In this document: piece by piece, positions 53,563 to 64,000 of the stretch
How positions within the stretch are numbered: the first letter of the stretch is position 1
Layout of the letters: every line of letters starts with the position of its first letter
Assembly (NCBI RefSeq): GCF_901709675.1
Contig: NC_051092.1
Coordinates: 17,165,628 to 17,229,627, forward strand
Direction: 5' to 3'
DNA length: 64,000 nucleotides
From: Syngnathus acus
Lineage: Eukaryota > Chordata > Actinopteri > Syngnathiformes > Syngnathidae
Program-made: the position numbers and the translations under genes
The notes under the pieces: model-generated
Database searches by the model: none
The model's input: only the letters and a program-made list of their open reading frames with translations
What the model was told of the DNA's origin: nothing

Positions 53563-55306
53563 ACAGGACCATATAACGATATATAAATTATATATCAAAT
53601 AACTATTATATAAGCAATAATATTATCAAACCATCTGTCACTCCAAATCATTAAATCGATCAATCGTCCTTTATGTCAACAATGTCGGCCGGGTGCACGC
53701 CGCTGACGGCGCTTGCACTTCAAAATATTCCACAGGCCCATATAACAATATGTAAATTATATCTCAAATAACTATTACCGTAATTTTTGGACTATAAATC
53801 ACGTTTTTTTTCATAGTTTGGGTGGGGGGAAGACTTATAATAAGGGAGCGACTTATATATGTTTTTTTTCAAAACTTTTCCCAAAAAAAAAAAAAAGTGA
53901 AACCGCGATGTAGCAAGGGATTACTGTAATTTTAATTTCAAGTGACGTCAGCAGCGCGACGCAGCGTGGCGCGGCGGTTGTTTAAATAAAGGACAAAGAT
54001 TGATCACGGGATGACGAAGATGACGAAGGGCCCCACGTACTACCGGCATCATTAGCGGCTTTGTTTCTAAGTGACACGGCGGACGAAGAGTTTGAAGGAT
54101 TTAAGGATTTGGAGTGACACAGAAGGTTTGAAAAACTATTATGGCTTTTACCCATGCCCGGTCCTACTCTAAGGAGCTCTCTTTCACCTCCGTGGATTGA
54201 AGTCGGGGGCCGGCGCTCGGCCGGGTGGCTGTCCAGGGACGGTGGATGGGGCTCGGACATGGCTTTTACGCACGCCTGGTCCTACTCTAGGGAGCTCTCT
54301 TTCACCTCCGTGGATGGAAGTCGAGGGCCGGCGCTCGGCCGGGTGGCTGTCCGGGGACGGTGGATGGGGCTCGGTCATGGCTTTTACGCACGCCCGGTCC
54401 TATTCTATGGATCTCTCTTCCACTTCCGTGGCTGGAAGTCCACGCCGCCACACACCTGGAAGTTTGTTTTGTTAAATAAAGAGCCGTTTACCAAACCCAC
54501 GTCTTTCCTTGTACTTTGTTAAGGCTACAATATAGTAATATACTAGATCTGTGGAATAACGACGAGGCTGACGTCAGGGCTCATGCGCGGCGTTGTTGAC
54601 AAAGGACGAGGAATTTGATCGATGGATTTAATGATTTAGAGTGCACAGATGGTTTGATAATATTATTGCTTTTATAATAGTTATTTGATTTCTAATTTAT
54701 ATATCGTTATATGGGCCTGTGGAATATTTTGAAGTGCAAGCGCTGTCAGCGGCGCGCACACATTGTTGACAAAGGACGATCGATGGATTTAATGAATTAG
54801 AGTGACACAGATGGTTTTATAAACGTGTTATTTATGTAATAGTTATTTTTAAATAACTCTGAATGTTACGTCAGGGCCGTTCTCAGCTCTTCATTTGTGT
54901 TTATGTCACGTTAGCATACCTATCGTTTAGCCTGTTGTTGCTCGTTCATGACTGTTCTTGGTGTTGGATTTTGTCGAATAAATTTCCCCCCAAAATGCGA
55001 CTTATACTCCGGAGCGACTTATATATGTTTTTTTTCACTTTTCTGGGCATTTTATGGCTGATGCGACTTGTACTCCGGAGCGACTTATAGTCTGAAAATT
55101 ACGGTATATAAGGAATAACATTATCAAACTCTGTCACTCCAAATCATTAAATCCATCGATCAAATTCCTCGTCCTTTGTCAACAACGTGCGCCCTGACGT
55201 CACCCTCGTCGTTATTCCACAGATCTAGTATATAACTATATTGTAGCGTTAACAAAGCACAAGGAAAGACGTGGGTTTGGTAAACAGCTCTTTATTTAAC
55301 AAAACA
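53563..55306. mobile_element. Palindromic TA element nested in a relative of itself
   Basis: Inner element 53778-55104 (CCGTAATTTTTGGACTATAA...TTATAGTCTGAAAATTACGG, TA on both sides). Outer arms 53575-53775 and 55108-55306 are both made of the same family's arm sequence (ATATAATTTATATATCGTTATATGG inverted; AACGTGGGTTTGGTAAA type), so one copy landed in another. The ~120-bp minisatellite is at 54145-54440. Confidence 0.75.
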
Positions 55307-55429
55307 AGAGTTCAACGAGCAAACAACTACTGAACTGTAACGATCTTGAATCTTGAATATACAAATTGCTACACAAAATAAAATATATCAAATAATTATA
55401 ACATAAATAGTTCACCGCCACACGGCCCC

Positions 55430-55628
55430 AAGCACCCGCGTCGACTTCCAGGCGTGTGGCGGCGTCGACTTCCATCCCCGGAGGTGGTACGTCCAGCCAT
55501 GGAGGTGGAAGAGAGCGCCATAGAATAGGACCGGGCGTGCGTAAAAGCCATGTCCGAGCCCCATCCACCGTCCCCGGACAGCCACCTGGCCGAGCGCCGG
55601 CCCCCGAATTCCATCCACGGAGGTGAAA
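55430..55628 (-). repeat. Minisatellite remnant of the TA element
   Basis: GGACCGGGCGTGCGTAAAAGCC..GAGCCCCATCCACCGTCCCCGG unit as at 33810-34020; LINE-B was inserted at its edge. Confidence 0.8.
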
Positions 55629-58600
55629 GATTCAAGAGATTCAAGAGTTTTTTATTCGCCATGTTTGAGCGTGCCAAACAAGGAATTTGACTTCGGTAAA
55701 ACACACCCTCTGTTCAACATTTAGGTGACTAACAACACTCAGGACATGTGAAAAATGGCAAAAACAGTGTAGACAAATTCAAAAAAGGTGTGAAGAGCAG
55801 GATGTTATTGCACAGTAATGACTCTGAGACTCTAAGAGTGGTTTGAGTTCATCAGAGCAACAGCCTGGGGGAAGAAGCTGTCTCTGTGTCTGCTGGTTTT
55901 GGCGTACCGAGCTCTATAACGCCGTCCGGAGAGGAGTAGTTCAAACAGACTGCAACCTGGGTGAGAAGGGTCTGTAGAGATGTTCGTTGCACGTTTCCTG
56001 GTCCTGGACAGGTACAAGTCTTGGATAGATGGGAGGTTGATTCCAATGATCTTTTCTGCAGTCCTGATTGTCCGTTGCAGTCTGTGCTTGTCTTGTTTGG
56101 AGGCTGATCCAAACCAGACAGTGATGGAGGTGCAGAGGACAGACTGGATGATGGCAGTGTAGAAGGTCTTCAGAAGCTCTCGCGGCAGGTTGAACTTCTT
56201 GAGCTGTCTCAGGAAGTACAGCCTCTGCTGGGCCTTCTTCCGGACAGAGTCTATGTGGCCGGTCCATTTCAGGTCCCGAGAGATTGTGGTTCCCAGGAAC
56301 TTGAAGGTGTCTGTGGAGAGAATAGTATTACTGCGGATAGTGAGGGGTAAAAGTGGTGAAGGGTCTCGCCTGAAGTCCACTGTCATCTCCACGGTCTTGA
56401 GCGGGTTCAGCTCCAGGTGGTTTTGGCTGCACCAGTGGACCAGCCGCTCCACCTCTTGTCTGTACGCAGTCTCATCACCATCCTGGATCAGTCCGATGAG
56501 AGTGGTGTCGTCTGCATACTTCAGGAGCTTCACAGGAGAGTCACCTGAGGAGAAATCATTGGTGTAGAGAGAGAAGAGCAGTGGGGAGAGGACGCACCCC
56601 TGAGGGGCTCCAGTATTGGTGGTCCGGGTGTCAGATGTGATGCCCCCCAGCCTCACACGCTGTCTCCTGTTGGTCAGGAAGCTGGTGATCCACTGACAGG
56701 TGGAGGCAGGCACCGCAAGCTGGATGAGCTTCTGTTGGAGGATGTCAGGAGCGATGGTGTTGAACGCCGAGCTGAAGTCCACGAACAGGATCCTGGCGTA
56801 CGTTCCTGGGGTGTCCAGGTGGTGCAGGATGTAGTGCAGTCCCATGTTGACCGCATCATCCACTCACCTGTTTGCCCGGTAGGCAAACTGGAGGGGGTCA
56901 AGCAGGGGGCCCGTGACATCCTTCAGGTGGTTCAGCACTAACCTCTCGAAAGATTTCATGACCACAGATGTCAGTGCGACAGGTCTGTAGTCATTCAAAC
57001 CTGTGATGGCGGGCTTCTTGGCCACTGGAACGATGGTAGAGCTCTTGAAGCACGAGGGCACCTCACACAGCTCCAGAGAACGGTTGAAGATCCGTGCAAA
57101 GGTGGGCGCCAGCTGCTCAGCGCAGACTTTCAAGCAGGAAGGTGACACGCCGTCTGGGCCCGGTGCCTTCCTGGTCTTTTGTCTCCGGAACATCTGGCGC
57201 ACTTCCTCCTCGCGGATCTCGAGTGCGGGCGCGGCCTCTGCAAGAGAGAGAGTGGGTGACAACGTTGATAGAGGTGTGGACAGAGCAGTTGTGGGGAGAG
57301 GTGAGTATGTAGATTGTGCTGCAGGAAGTCCCGTTGTGTGGGAGGACCGATCAAACCTGCAGTAGTGTTTAGCTGGGTAGCAAGCCTTGGGCTCTCCACA
57401 GGACGGGGGGTTCGTTTCTTGAAGCCCGTGATGCTCTGCAGACCTTTCCACACTGTTGAGGGATCAGGATTGGCAGAGAGGTGTCTCTTCAGGTTCTCCC
57501 TGTAACACCTCCTGGCTTTCCTGACCTCTCGGTTCAGTGTGTTTCTGGTCTGCTTGAACAGGTCGCGGTCGCCGCTCCTGTAGGCCTCCTCCTTGACTTT
57601 GCACAGCCTCCTGAGGTTCGGTGTAAACCAAGGTTTGTCGTTGTTGTACGTGCAGAAGGTCTTAGTCTGCACACACAGATACTCACAAAAACTGATGTAT
57701 GATGGGACACTGTCAGTGAGTTCATGCAGGTCTGAAGTTGCAGCTTCGAAAACTCCCCAATCGGTGCAGTCAAAGCAGGCTTGGAGGTCCTGCCTTGACT
57801 CCACTGTCCACTTGCTCACAGTCCTCACCACAGGCTTAGAAGTTCTTAGTTTCTGCCTGTAGGCCGGGATCAGATGAACTAGACAGTGGTCCGAGAGTCC
57901 TAAAGCTGCACGAGCCGCAGAGTGGTATGCATCCTTAATCACGGTGTAGCAGTGGTCCAGAGTCTGTGCCCCTCTGGTGGGACACGTTACGTGCTGTCTG
58001 TATCTGGGGAGTTCGTGTGCGAGGTTCGCCCTGTTAAGATCACCCAGAACAATGATTAGTGAATTTGGTAGAAGTTTCTCCATGTCTGTTACCTGGTCAG
58101 CCAGGAAGCCATGGCTTCACTCGCACGTGCGTGTGGTGGAATGTAAACAGCCGCCATGACGATCGAGGAGAACTCCCGTGGTGAATACAACGGCCGGCAG
58201 TTTATGAAAAGTGTTTCTAGGAGAGGGCTGCAAAACTCTTTCAACACCGTGACATCAGTACACCAACGTTCATTAATGTAGAAACAGAGACCACCTCCCT
58301 TTGATTTTCCGGAGAGCTCCGCGCTGCGATCTGCACGCGTTAGCCGAAACCCCGCTAACTCCACGGCGTGGTGGGGGGTTCGTTCGCTGAGCCACGTTTC
58401 AACAAAGCACAGCGCGGCGGATCTGCTGAAGTCCGTGTTCCTTGAAGTGAGGAGCAGCAGTTCGTCCATCTTGTTCGCCAGGGAGCGGACATTCGCCAGA
58501 TGAATTGACGGTAGGGCAGAACGGAACCCTCTCTGCCTCAGCTTTACGAGGGCTCCGGCTCGTTTTCCGCGCCGCCGTCGTCGCGCTAGCTTGTATAGCA

Positions 58601-58806
58601 CCGCCGCTCCGGCTAGAATCTCCGACAAACAGTCTGAATCAGAGAGAACAGGAGAGAAAATACCAGAAGAAGACTGTCCGATGTTTAACAGCGCTTCTCT
58701 ATTAAAAGTGATCCGGGATGGACAGCAGAGGACACAGAAAACACACAAAATAAGACAAAGAAACAGAGAGCGACTCACCGTGGCTGCCATCCGCGGCGCC
58801 ATCATA
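55629..58806 (-). mobile_element. LINE-B, near full-length with few lesions
   Basis: Minus strand from 58806 to a TTCAAGA tail at 55629. 5' region with MMAPRMAATVSRSLFL-like start near 58805. Endonuclease 58480-57800 (NVRSLANKMDEL, FVETWL, GGLCFYINERW, AVYIPPHA, LGDLN, SDHCLV) with a frameshift near 58085. Linker with a [10 protein letters not shown] block. RT 57300-55832 with [39 protein letters not shown] and YADDT, frameshift near 57390, stop near 56864, then open to 55832. Only about three disabling changes over about 950 codons. Confidence 0.9.
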
Positions 58807-59045
58807 TGACGACCATCATACAATTTATGAATAGAAACTACAAGGTATAAAAGAGAAAGAACTTCTCTTGAACTAAACAAAGAACAAAGGTGTTCTGTTC
58901 ATAACTAGTGAGGGCCTCTCACAGATAAGAAAAGGAAGGGAGTCTAAGAACTCCCCAGAGCTAGACAGATATGTTTGCTTGAGCGAACATATGAGGCCTC
59001 CGGTTCAGGCTGACCAGCGCTTCTGCAAAAACAATTATTCCAACA
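58807..59045 (-). repeat. LTR fragment related to the solo LTR at 26210
   Basis: Minus strand TGTTGGAATAATTG..GGAGGCCTCAT..CCTTTTCTTATCTGTG..TTGTTCTTTGTTTAG follows the order of blocks in 26210-26450 and 27536 onward. Truncated at the LINE-B 5' border. Confidence 0.5.
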
Positions 59046-59860
59046 GATAAGCTCCACTCCGCGTGGGGATCAGCGCCACGGAGGAGCGGAGAGGTGATAC
59101 ATCCATTGGTTTTAGAAATTACTCATAGGAATGACTCATAGGAAACTCCCCAGAATGAGGTGTAATATATGAAAATAATTTAGTTTCACTCCACAAATAT
59201 TGATCACACAGAAAGGTCGGATTTTGGCAAGACAAAAGTTTTGTCGCCCACAGAAAGTAATGTGAAAATCAAACAAATACCCATCCATCCATCCATTTTC
59301 TATACCGCTTGTCCCCACGGGGGTCGCGGGCGTGCTGGAGCCTATCCCAGCAGTCATCGGGCAGTAGGCGGGGGACACCCAGAACCGGTTGCCAGCCAAT
59401 CGCAGGGCACACAGAGACGAACAATCATCCGAACCCGCACTCACACCTAGGGGCAATTTGGAGTGCTCAATCGGCCTACCAAGCATGTTTTTGGGATGTG
59501 GGAGGAAACCAGAGTGCCTTGAGAAAACCCACGTGGGCACGGGGAGAACATGCAAACTCCACACAGGGAGGGCCGGAGGTGGAATCGAACCCGCACCCTC
59601 CTAACTGTGAGGTGGACGTGCTAAACAGTGCTCCCTAATCAAACAAATAATCAACTTCAAATACAAAACTACATTTCATAACATTGGTGAATGAAGTTGT
59701 TGTGCAATTAGAGCCATATTTGATATTTTGTGTGACTCATGAGCTTGAAGGATTGCATCTATGTGGTTAGACAATGATTTATGCAATTTATTGACGAAGT
59801 CATCAGGAATAGCAAGAAATGTAGTCTTACATGCCTCCCAGAGATCATCAAGATATTTTT
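59046..59860 (-). mobile_element. Probable mariner-type element, interrupted by SINE-B
   Basis: Minus strand 59850-59680 gives a LWEACKTTFLAIPDDFVNKL..SLSNHIDAILQAHES pattern, like the transposase C-terminus of mariner-like elements. The rest (59279-59046) is UTR/terminus-like. SINE-B lies between. Confidence 0.4.
59280..59636 (-). mobile_element. SINE-B, complete, 13-bp TSD
   Basis: 357 bp with target duplication AATCAAACAAATA at 59267-59279 and 59637-59649. Minus strand: tRNA-like head with B box GGTTCGATTCC, body GCATGTTCTCCCCGTGCCCA..GATAGGCTCCAGCACGCCCG, tail (GGAT)n. Confidence 0.88.
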
Positions 59861-60508
59861 TTTCTTCCTTTCATTCTACCCCAAACATGCTGCAGTGAAT
59901 TTCTTCTATTGCCTGAGCCCGTCTCAGCTTCCTTCCAGATTGGTTGCCGAGCACATCCGACTTGAGAATGGAAAAGTGGAAAAAAAAAACTTCTTTGCTT
60001 GGAAAGAGTTTTTATTCTTCCCAATACTTGCTGAGGCGACTCGAAGCATCTCTCCCCCTATAATGCTTTGTGTCCTGCGCCCTTTCCGAGCTCCCCAATT
60101 TATATATCCTTGCTCATTCTAGATCTTGTCCAGATGTCCACATTCCTCTTCAGGAGTCCACTTTCCTTTTCAGGAGAAGTGCAATCCACTTTCCCTTTTC
60201 AGGAGGTGTGCAATCACTCTTCCTGCTCAAATTTTAGTTTTGTGCAACCCACTTAATGTGCCACACGGACTTTTTAGCCTTATGCAACCTGATTCATATT
60301 TCATATAGGGTTTTGTGTAGCCTTATTGTTACTAGGCATGTATAGATATATTCTTAGTGGTAAATAGAAATATACTATAACCCCCCCACCCTTCGAGGCA
60401 ATCAAAGGATTAAGCAAATGGTGACATCAGCCTGCATTCAAAAATCTTATTTCAACCATTTTTCATACAAACCAGTAGATACAATTTGGGAGGTTTAATT
60501 GGCTAAGT
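59861..60508. other. No recognisable feature
   Basis: Contains a loose repeat of TCCACTTTCCTTTTCAGGAG-like steps at 60130-60205; nothing coding. Confidence 0.4.
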
Positions 60509-60510
60509 CA

Positions 60511-60592
60511 GCATGGGCAAACTACGGCCCGTGGGCCACATCCGGCCCACGGGGCCTTTTAATCCAGCCCGCCAAACCTGAATACCGTTTTT
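60511..60592 (+). repeat. hAT terminal fragment
   Basis: CAGCATGGGCAAACTACGGCCCGTGGGCCACATCCGGCCC is a common hAT terminus; it is cut by the next element. Confidence 0.55.
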
Positions 60593-60594
60593 TT

Positions 60595-61430
60595 CATGTA
60601 TAATACGCACCCTAAAAATGGCATGTCAATGCTGGAAAAAAGCCTGTACCCATGTATAATACGCACCCAAATGTTGACTCTTACTTAAGTCCGTAAACGT
60701 AAAATTATTTCAGAAAAAAGATCATCTTTGGGAACAACCGGATGTTATTCTGCCGGTCAGTATCACTGCGCATGCGCTAGCAAACTCGATAGTGGAGAAA
60801 TGTTTCGGATTTGTGTAGGGTACATTGTGACAGCAAACGAGCAGGTGATCGAGCAAGCGTCTGATACGAGAGCATTGTGTTCGTATGGAGCGTGTTTGAA
60901 GTGAACAGCAGAGAGGAAAGGAACAAGGCAAAGTGTTGTGAAATAAAATATTACCTGTAATACGCATTTAGGTAGAGAACTGAAGTCTCGCTCTTTATAT
61001 AGCTGACGTGTCTTGCGCATCCGTTCTGCGCATCTGTAATGGCGGCCTCCGTATGATATCTGGTTTGCGATGGAGATTAAAAAACAAACAATATTTGACA
61101 ATAACACACCATCAAGGATTGGACCATCGCATCAAACGATGTGTCGTCAATTATGAATTTTACTGACTAAGTGTGTTGGGCCACTATTGGTCGATCGCGT
61201 GATATTAAAATGTTTTTAATTTTTTTCGCACTTGACGCGTGTACAAACAACGGCGCTAACAACACAACACAAACACGCTAGCTCGCGAGTTCCCTCCAAT
61301 TGTCAGAACCCTGTTTATTCTCTTAAACTTAAGAAAGGGTATAAAAATGAATGGGGCAGCTGGCCATAGTAAGAAGTATCACTTTCATAGGGAATGGGAG
61401 TAGGACTTTTTTTTCCACGATGATATATAT
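60595..61430 (-). mobile_element. Relative of the SINE-carrying MITE, without the SINE
   Basis: Left end CCGTTTTTTTCATGTATAATACGC after TA; 60800-60970 matches 61865-62033. At the position of the SINE-A remnant it has other sequence (GGGAACAACCGGATGTTATTC). Right end not found. Confidence 0.6.
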
Positions 61431-61433
61431 ATA

Positions 61434-61534
61434 CCGTTTTTTTCCGTGTATAATACGCCCCCATGTATAATACGCACCCTAACAATGGCATGTTGATGCT
61501 GGAAAAAAGCCTGTACCCATGTATAATACGCACC

Positions 61535-61570
<36 letters not shown>

Positions 61571-62314
61571 TTTTAATTTTTTTTTTTTTTTAAAGTCCCA
61601 ATGATCGTCACACACGCAGGGAGGCAATGGGTCCCATTTTTATAGTCTTTGGTATGGTCTTAACTAGGCTGGATGTATTTTTTTTTGTTGGCATTGATTT
61701 CTCCGACTGCCCGTAAAGGCACCACCGCGATCAGATGAAAAGAGAGGAAAGTGACGTGCGGACATGTGAAAAAGGCGGCTCTGTATGGGAGAGACGTTGA
61801 AGAGGAATAAAAACACCCTTGGAAACCAAAACTTGCCCCTCGTCGTGACTCGGAGCCGCAACAAATGTTTCGGATTTGTGTAGGGTACATTGTGACAGCA
61901 AACGAGCAGGTGATCGAGCAAGCGTCTGATACGAGAGCATTGCGTTCGTATGGAGCGTGTTTGAAGTGAACAGCAGAGACGAAAGGAACAAGGCAAAGTG
62001 TTGTGAAATAAAATATTACCTGTAATACGCATTTTGTTATTTGCTGATTGTATTAAACTATCACATTCATTGTCAGTCAAGAAGAGAAGAGGACTATTAT
62101 CCCTTCTTTGACGAAATGACCAGAGCACAGTACAAACACACTATTGTTCTTTCGGTATTTATTCAACCCACATTCTTTCACAACATGACAAGAAGAGAAC
62201 AATACATAAAATTAAAAAAAATTAAAAAAAAATTGTACCCATGTATAATGCACACCCCAGATTTTAGGACAATAAATTAGTTAAATTTTGCGTATTATAC
62301 ACGGAAAAAAACGG
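61434..62314 (-). mobile_element. TA-flanked MITE carrying a SINE-A remnant, second copy
   Basis: 881 bp, TA at 61432-61433 and 62315-62316, inverted relative to 29631-30513 and colinear with it, including the same SINE-A head-tail junction (61590-61670). Confidence 0.88.
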
Positions 62315-62716
62315 TATATATATATATACAATGCCTTGCGAAAGTATTCGGCCCCCTTGAACCTTTCAACATTTCGCCACATTTCAGGCTTCAAACATAA
62401 AGATATAAAATTTAAATTTTTTGTCAAGAATCAACAAGTGGGACACAATCGTGAAGTGGAACGAAATTTATTGGATAATTTAAACTTTTTTAACAAATAA
62501 AAAACTGAAAAGTGGGGCGTGCAATATTATTCGGCCCCTTTACTTTCAGTGCAGCAAACTCACTCCAGAAGTTCAGTGAGGATCTTTGAATGATCCAATG
62601 TTGTCCTAAATGACTGATGATGATAAATAGAATGCACCTGTGTGTAATCAAGTCTCCGTATAAATGCACCTGCTCTTTGATAGTCTCAGGGTTCTGTTTA
62701 AAGCGCAGAGAGAACC

Positions 62717-64000
62717 ATGAAGACAAAGGAACACACCAGGCAGGTCCGAGATACTGTTATGGAGAAGTTTAAAGCCGGATTTGGATACAAAAGGATTTCC
62801 CAAGCTTTAAACATCCCAAGGAGCACTGTGCAAGCAATTATATTGAAATGGAAGGAGTATCAGACCACTGCAAATCGACCAAGACCCGGCCGTCCCTCCA
62901 AACTTTCATCTCAAACAAGGAGAAGACTGATCAGAGATGCAGCCAAGAGGCCCAGGATCACTCTGGATGAACTGCAGATAACTACAGCTGAGGTGGGAGA
63001 GTCTGTCCATAGGACAACAATCAGTCATGCACTGCACAAATCTGCCCTTTTTGGAAGAGTGGCAAGAAGAAAGCCATTTCTCAAAGATATCCATAAAAAG
63101 TCTCGTTTACAGTTTGCCACAAGCCACCTGGGAGACACACCAAACATGTGGAAGAAGGGTTGTTGTCCCTGCACCATGTGGTCAGAAGGTCGACCTCCGA
63201 CCTGTATTGAGTCTCGTCACCTTGGTGACGAGACCCATCAGAGTCGTGTCGTCAGCAAATTTCACTGAACGATTACATGTGTCTAACCTTTAGGACAATG
63301 TAGTATTGCTCCAAATGTTTGTTTAAATTCCTTTCGCAGTCCGTTTTCGCGTGTCAATACGATCGTGAATTAGCATCTTTCCACCAACTCGTTAGCCTGC
63401 CCAGTACTTCTTGTTAACATGTTACACGCACACACGTATAATATTATGTATATATACTATATTTATGTAATATAATATTTATATTTTCAATATTTATACA
63501 AAATTTTCTGTATGTCATTTATACTATTAATGTGGTGCTCTGGTCAGATGAAACCAAAATCGAACTTTTTGGCCGCAATGCAAAACGATATGTTTGGTGT
63601 AAAAGCAACAGCTCATCACCCTGAACACACCATCCCCACTGTCAAACATGGTGGTGGCAGCATCATGGTTTGGGCCTGCTTTTCTTCAGCAGGGACAGGG
63701 AAGATGGCTAAAATTGATGGGAAGATGGATGGAGCCAAATACAGGACCATTCTGGAAGAAAACCTATTGGAGTCTGCAAAAGACCTGAGACTGGGACGGA
63801 GATTTATCTTCCAACAGGACAATGATCCAAAACATAAAGCCAAATATACAATGGAATGGTTCACAAATAGACGTATCCAGGTGTTGGCCAAGTCAAAGTC
63901 CAGACCTGAATCCAATCGAGAATCTGTGGAAAGAGCTGAAGACTGCTGTTCACAAACGCTCTCCATCCAACCTCACTGAGCTCGAGCTGTTTTGCAAGGA
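62717..64000 (+). pseudogene. Tc1 transposase, interrupted
   Basis: ATG at 62717. Paired-like helix-turn-helix (EKFKAGFGYKRISQALN..STVQAI), GRPSK linker and second HTH run to NMWKK at 63157. A 377-bp insert (63158-63534) follows. The DDE domain resumes with LWSDET (first Asp 63547-63549), HGGGSIMVWACF and QQDNDPKH (second Asp 63824-63826). A frameshift near 63885 puts the last motif, [13 protein letters not shown] (Glu 63918-63920), in the next frame. All three catalytic residues of the DD34E triad survive, but the gene is broken twice. Confidence 0.9.
63158..63534. other. Composite filler inside the Tc1 transposase
   Basis: 63158-63265 is LINE-A RT sequence (minus; compare 32736-32845). 63280-63420 is an inverted piece of the 15061-15200 repeat. 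63421-63534 is AT-rich with CACACG. No target duplication is seen. Confidence 0.75.

Larger units (their letters stand above)
62329..64000 (+). mobile_element. Tc1 transposon, left part, with composite filler
   Basis: Inverted end CAATGCCTTGCGAAAGTATTCGG after TA, same family as 21677-22119. The element runs past the window end. 62329-62716 is the 5' UTR with CGTGAAGTGGAACGAAATTT as in the short copy. Confidence 0.9.

Noticed and set aside
51839-64000. Search for COQ9 exon 7 and later
   Set aside because: No frame resembling the NWYTRR..MVQDSSPDFEDTW region with splice sites was found on the + strand; it must lie downstream or be lost.

Overview
This is eukaryotic, almost certainly teleost fish, DNA. 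It holds one recognisable host gene and a dense, nested mass of mobile elements. The fish reading rests on Tc1, hAT, Tigger, THAP/SWIM-type and Polinton remnants, CR1/L2-type LINEs with TGACTT tails, tRNA-derived SINEs and a class I endogenous retrovirus. The species cannot be fixed from the sequence alone.

Host gene. The 5' two thirds of COQ9 (coenzyme Q biosynthesis, mitochondrial) lies on the + strand in six exons between 42163 and 51838, all with GT..AG borders and consistent phases. Intron 3 is about 8 kb and is filled with repeats. The exon(s) for the C-terminal end are not seen, so the intron after exon 6 runs beyond the window.

Layout. 1-8912: a LINE (LINE-A) hit twice by one retrovirus family. 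ERV-A (1-1331) gives the Env transmembrane part and 3' LTR. ERV-B (1874-7822) is complete end to end, with two LTRs, a tRNA-Phe primer site and a 5-bp target duplication, but gag, pol and env are all broken. 8913-14300: LINE fragments and an array of 83-bp repeats. 14445-18560: hAT and Tigger non-autonomous elements and a Polinton DNA polymerase B fragment split by a hAT element. 18637-21676: a deletion derivative of a two-gene (SWIM protein and THAP protein) DNA transposon resembling ISL2EU. 21677-30515: Tc1 and TA-flanked MITEs, SINEs and a solo LTR in a LINE with a hAT element inside the LTR. 30807-40938: two inverted hAT copies whose target duplications are swapped, evidence for an inversion of the DNA between them; undoing it rejoins a P2X7-ballast-like reading frame. 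42163-51838: COQ9. 51839-64000: nested LINEs, large palindromic TA elements, an almost intact LINE-B, SINEs and a Tc1 element with composite filler.

Several elements still have exact target duplications (hAT 8 bp, retrovirus 5 bp, SINE 13 bp, Tc1 and other TA elements TA), so insertion order can often be read directly. Families named here (LINE-A, LINE-B, SINE-A, SINE-B, hAT-M) are labels for this window only; assignments to published families come from recognised motifs, not from a database search.
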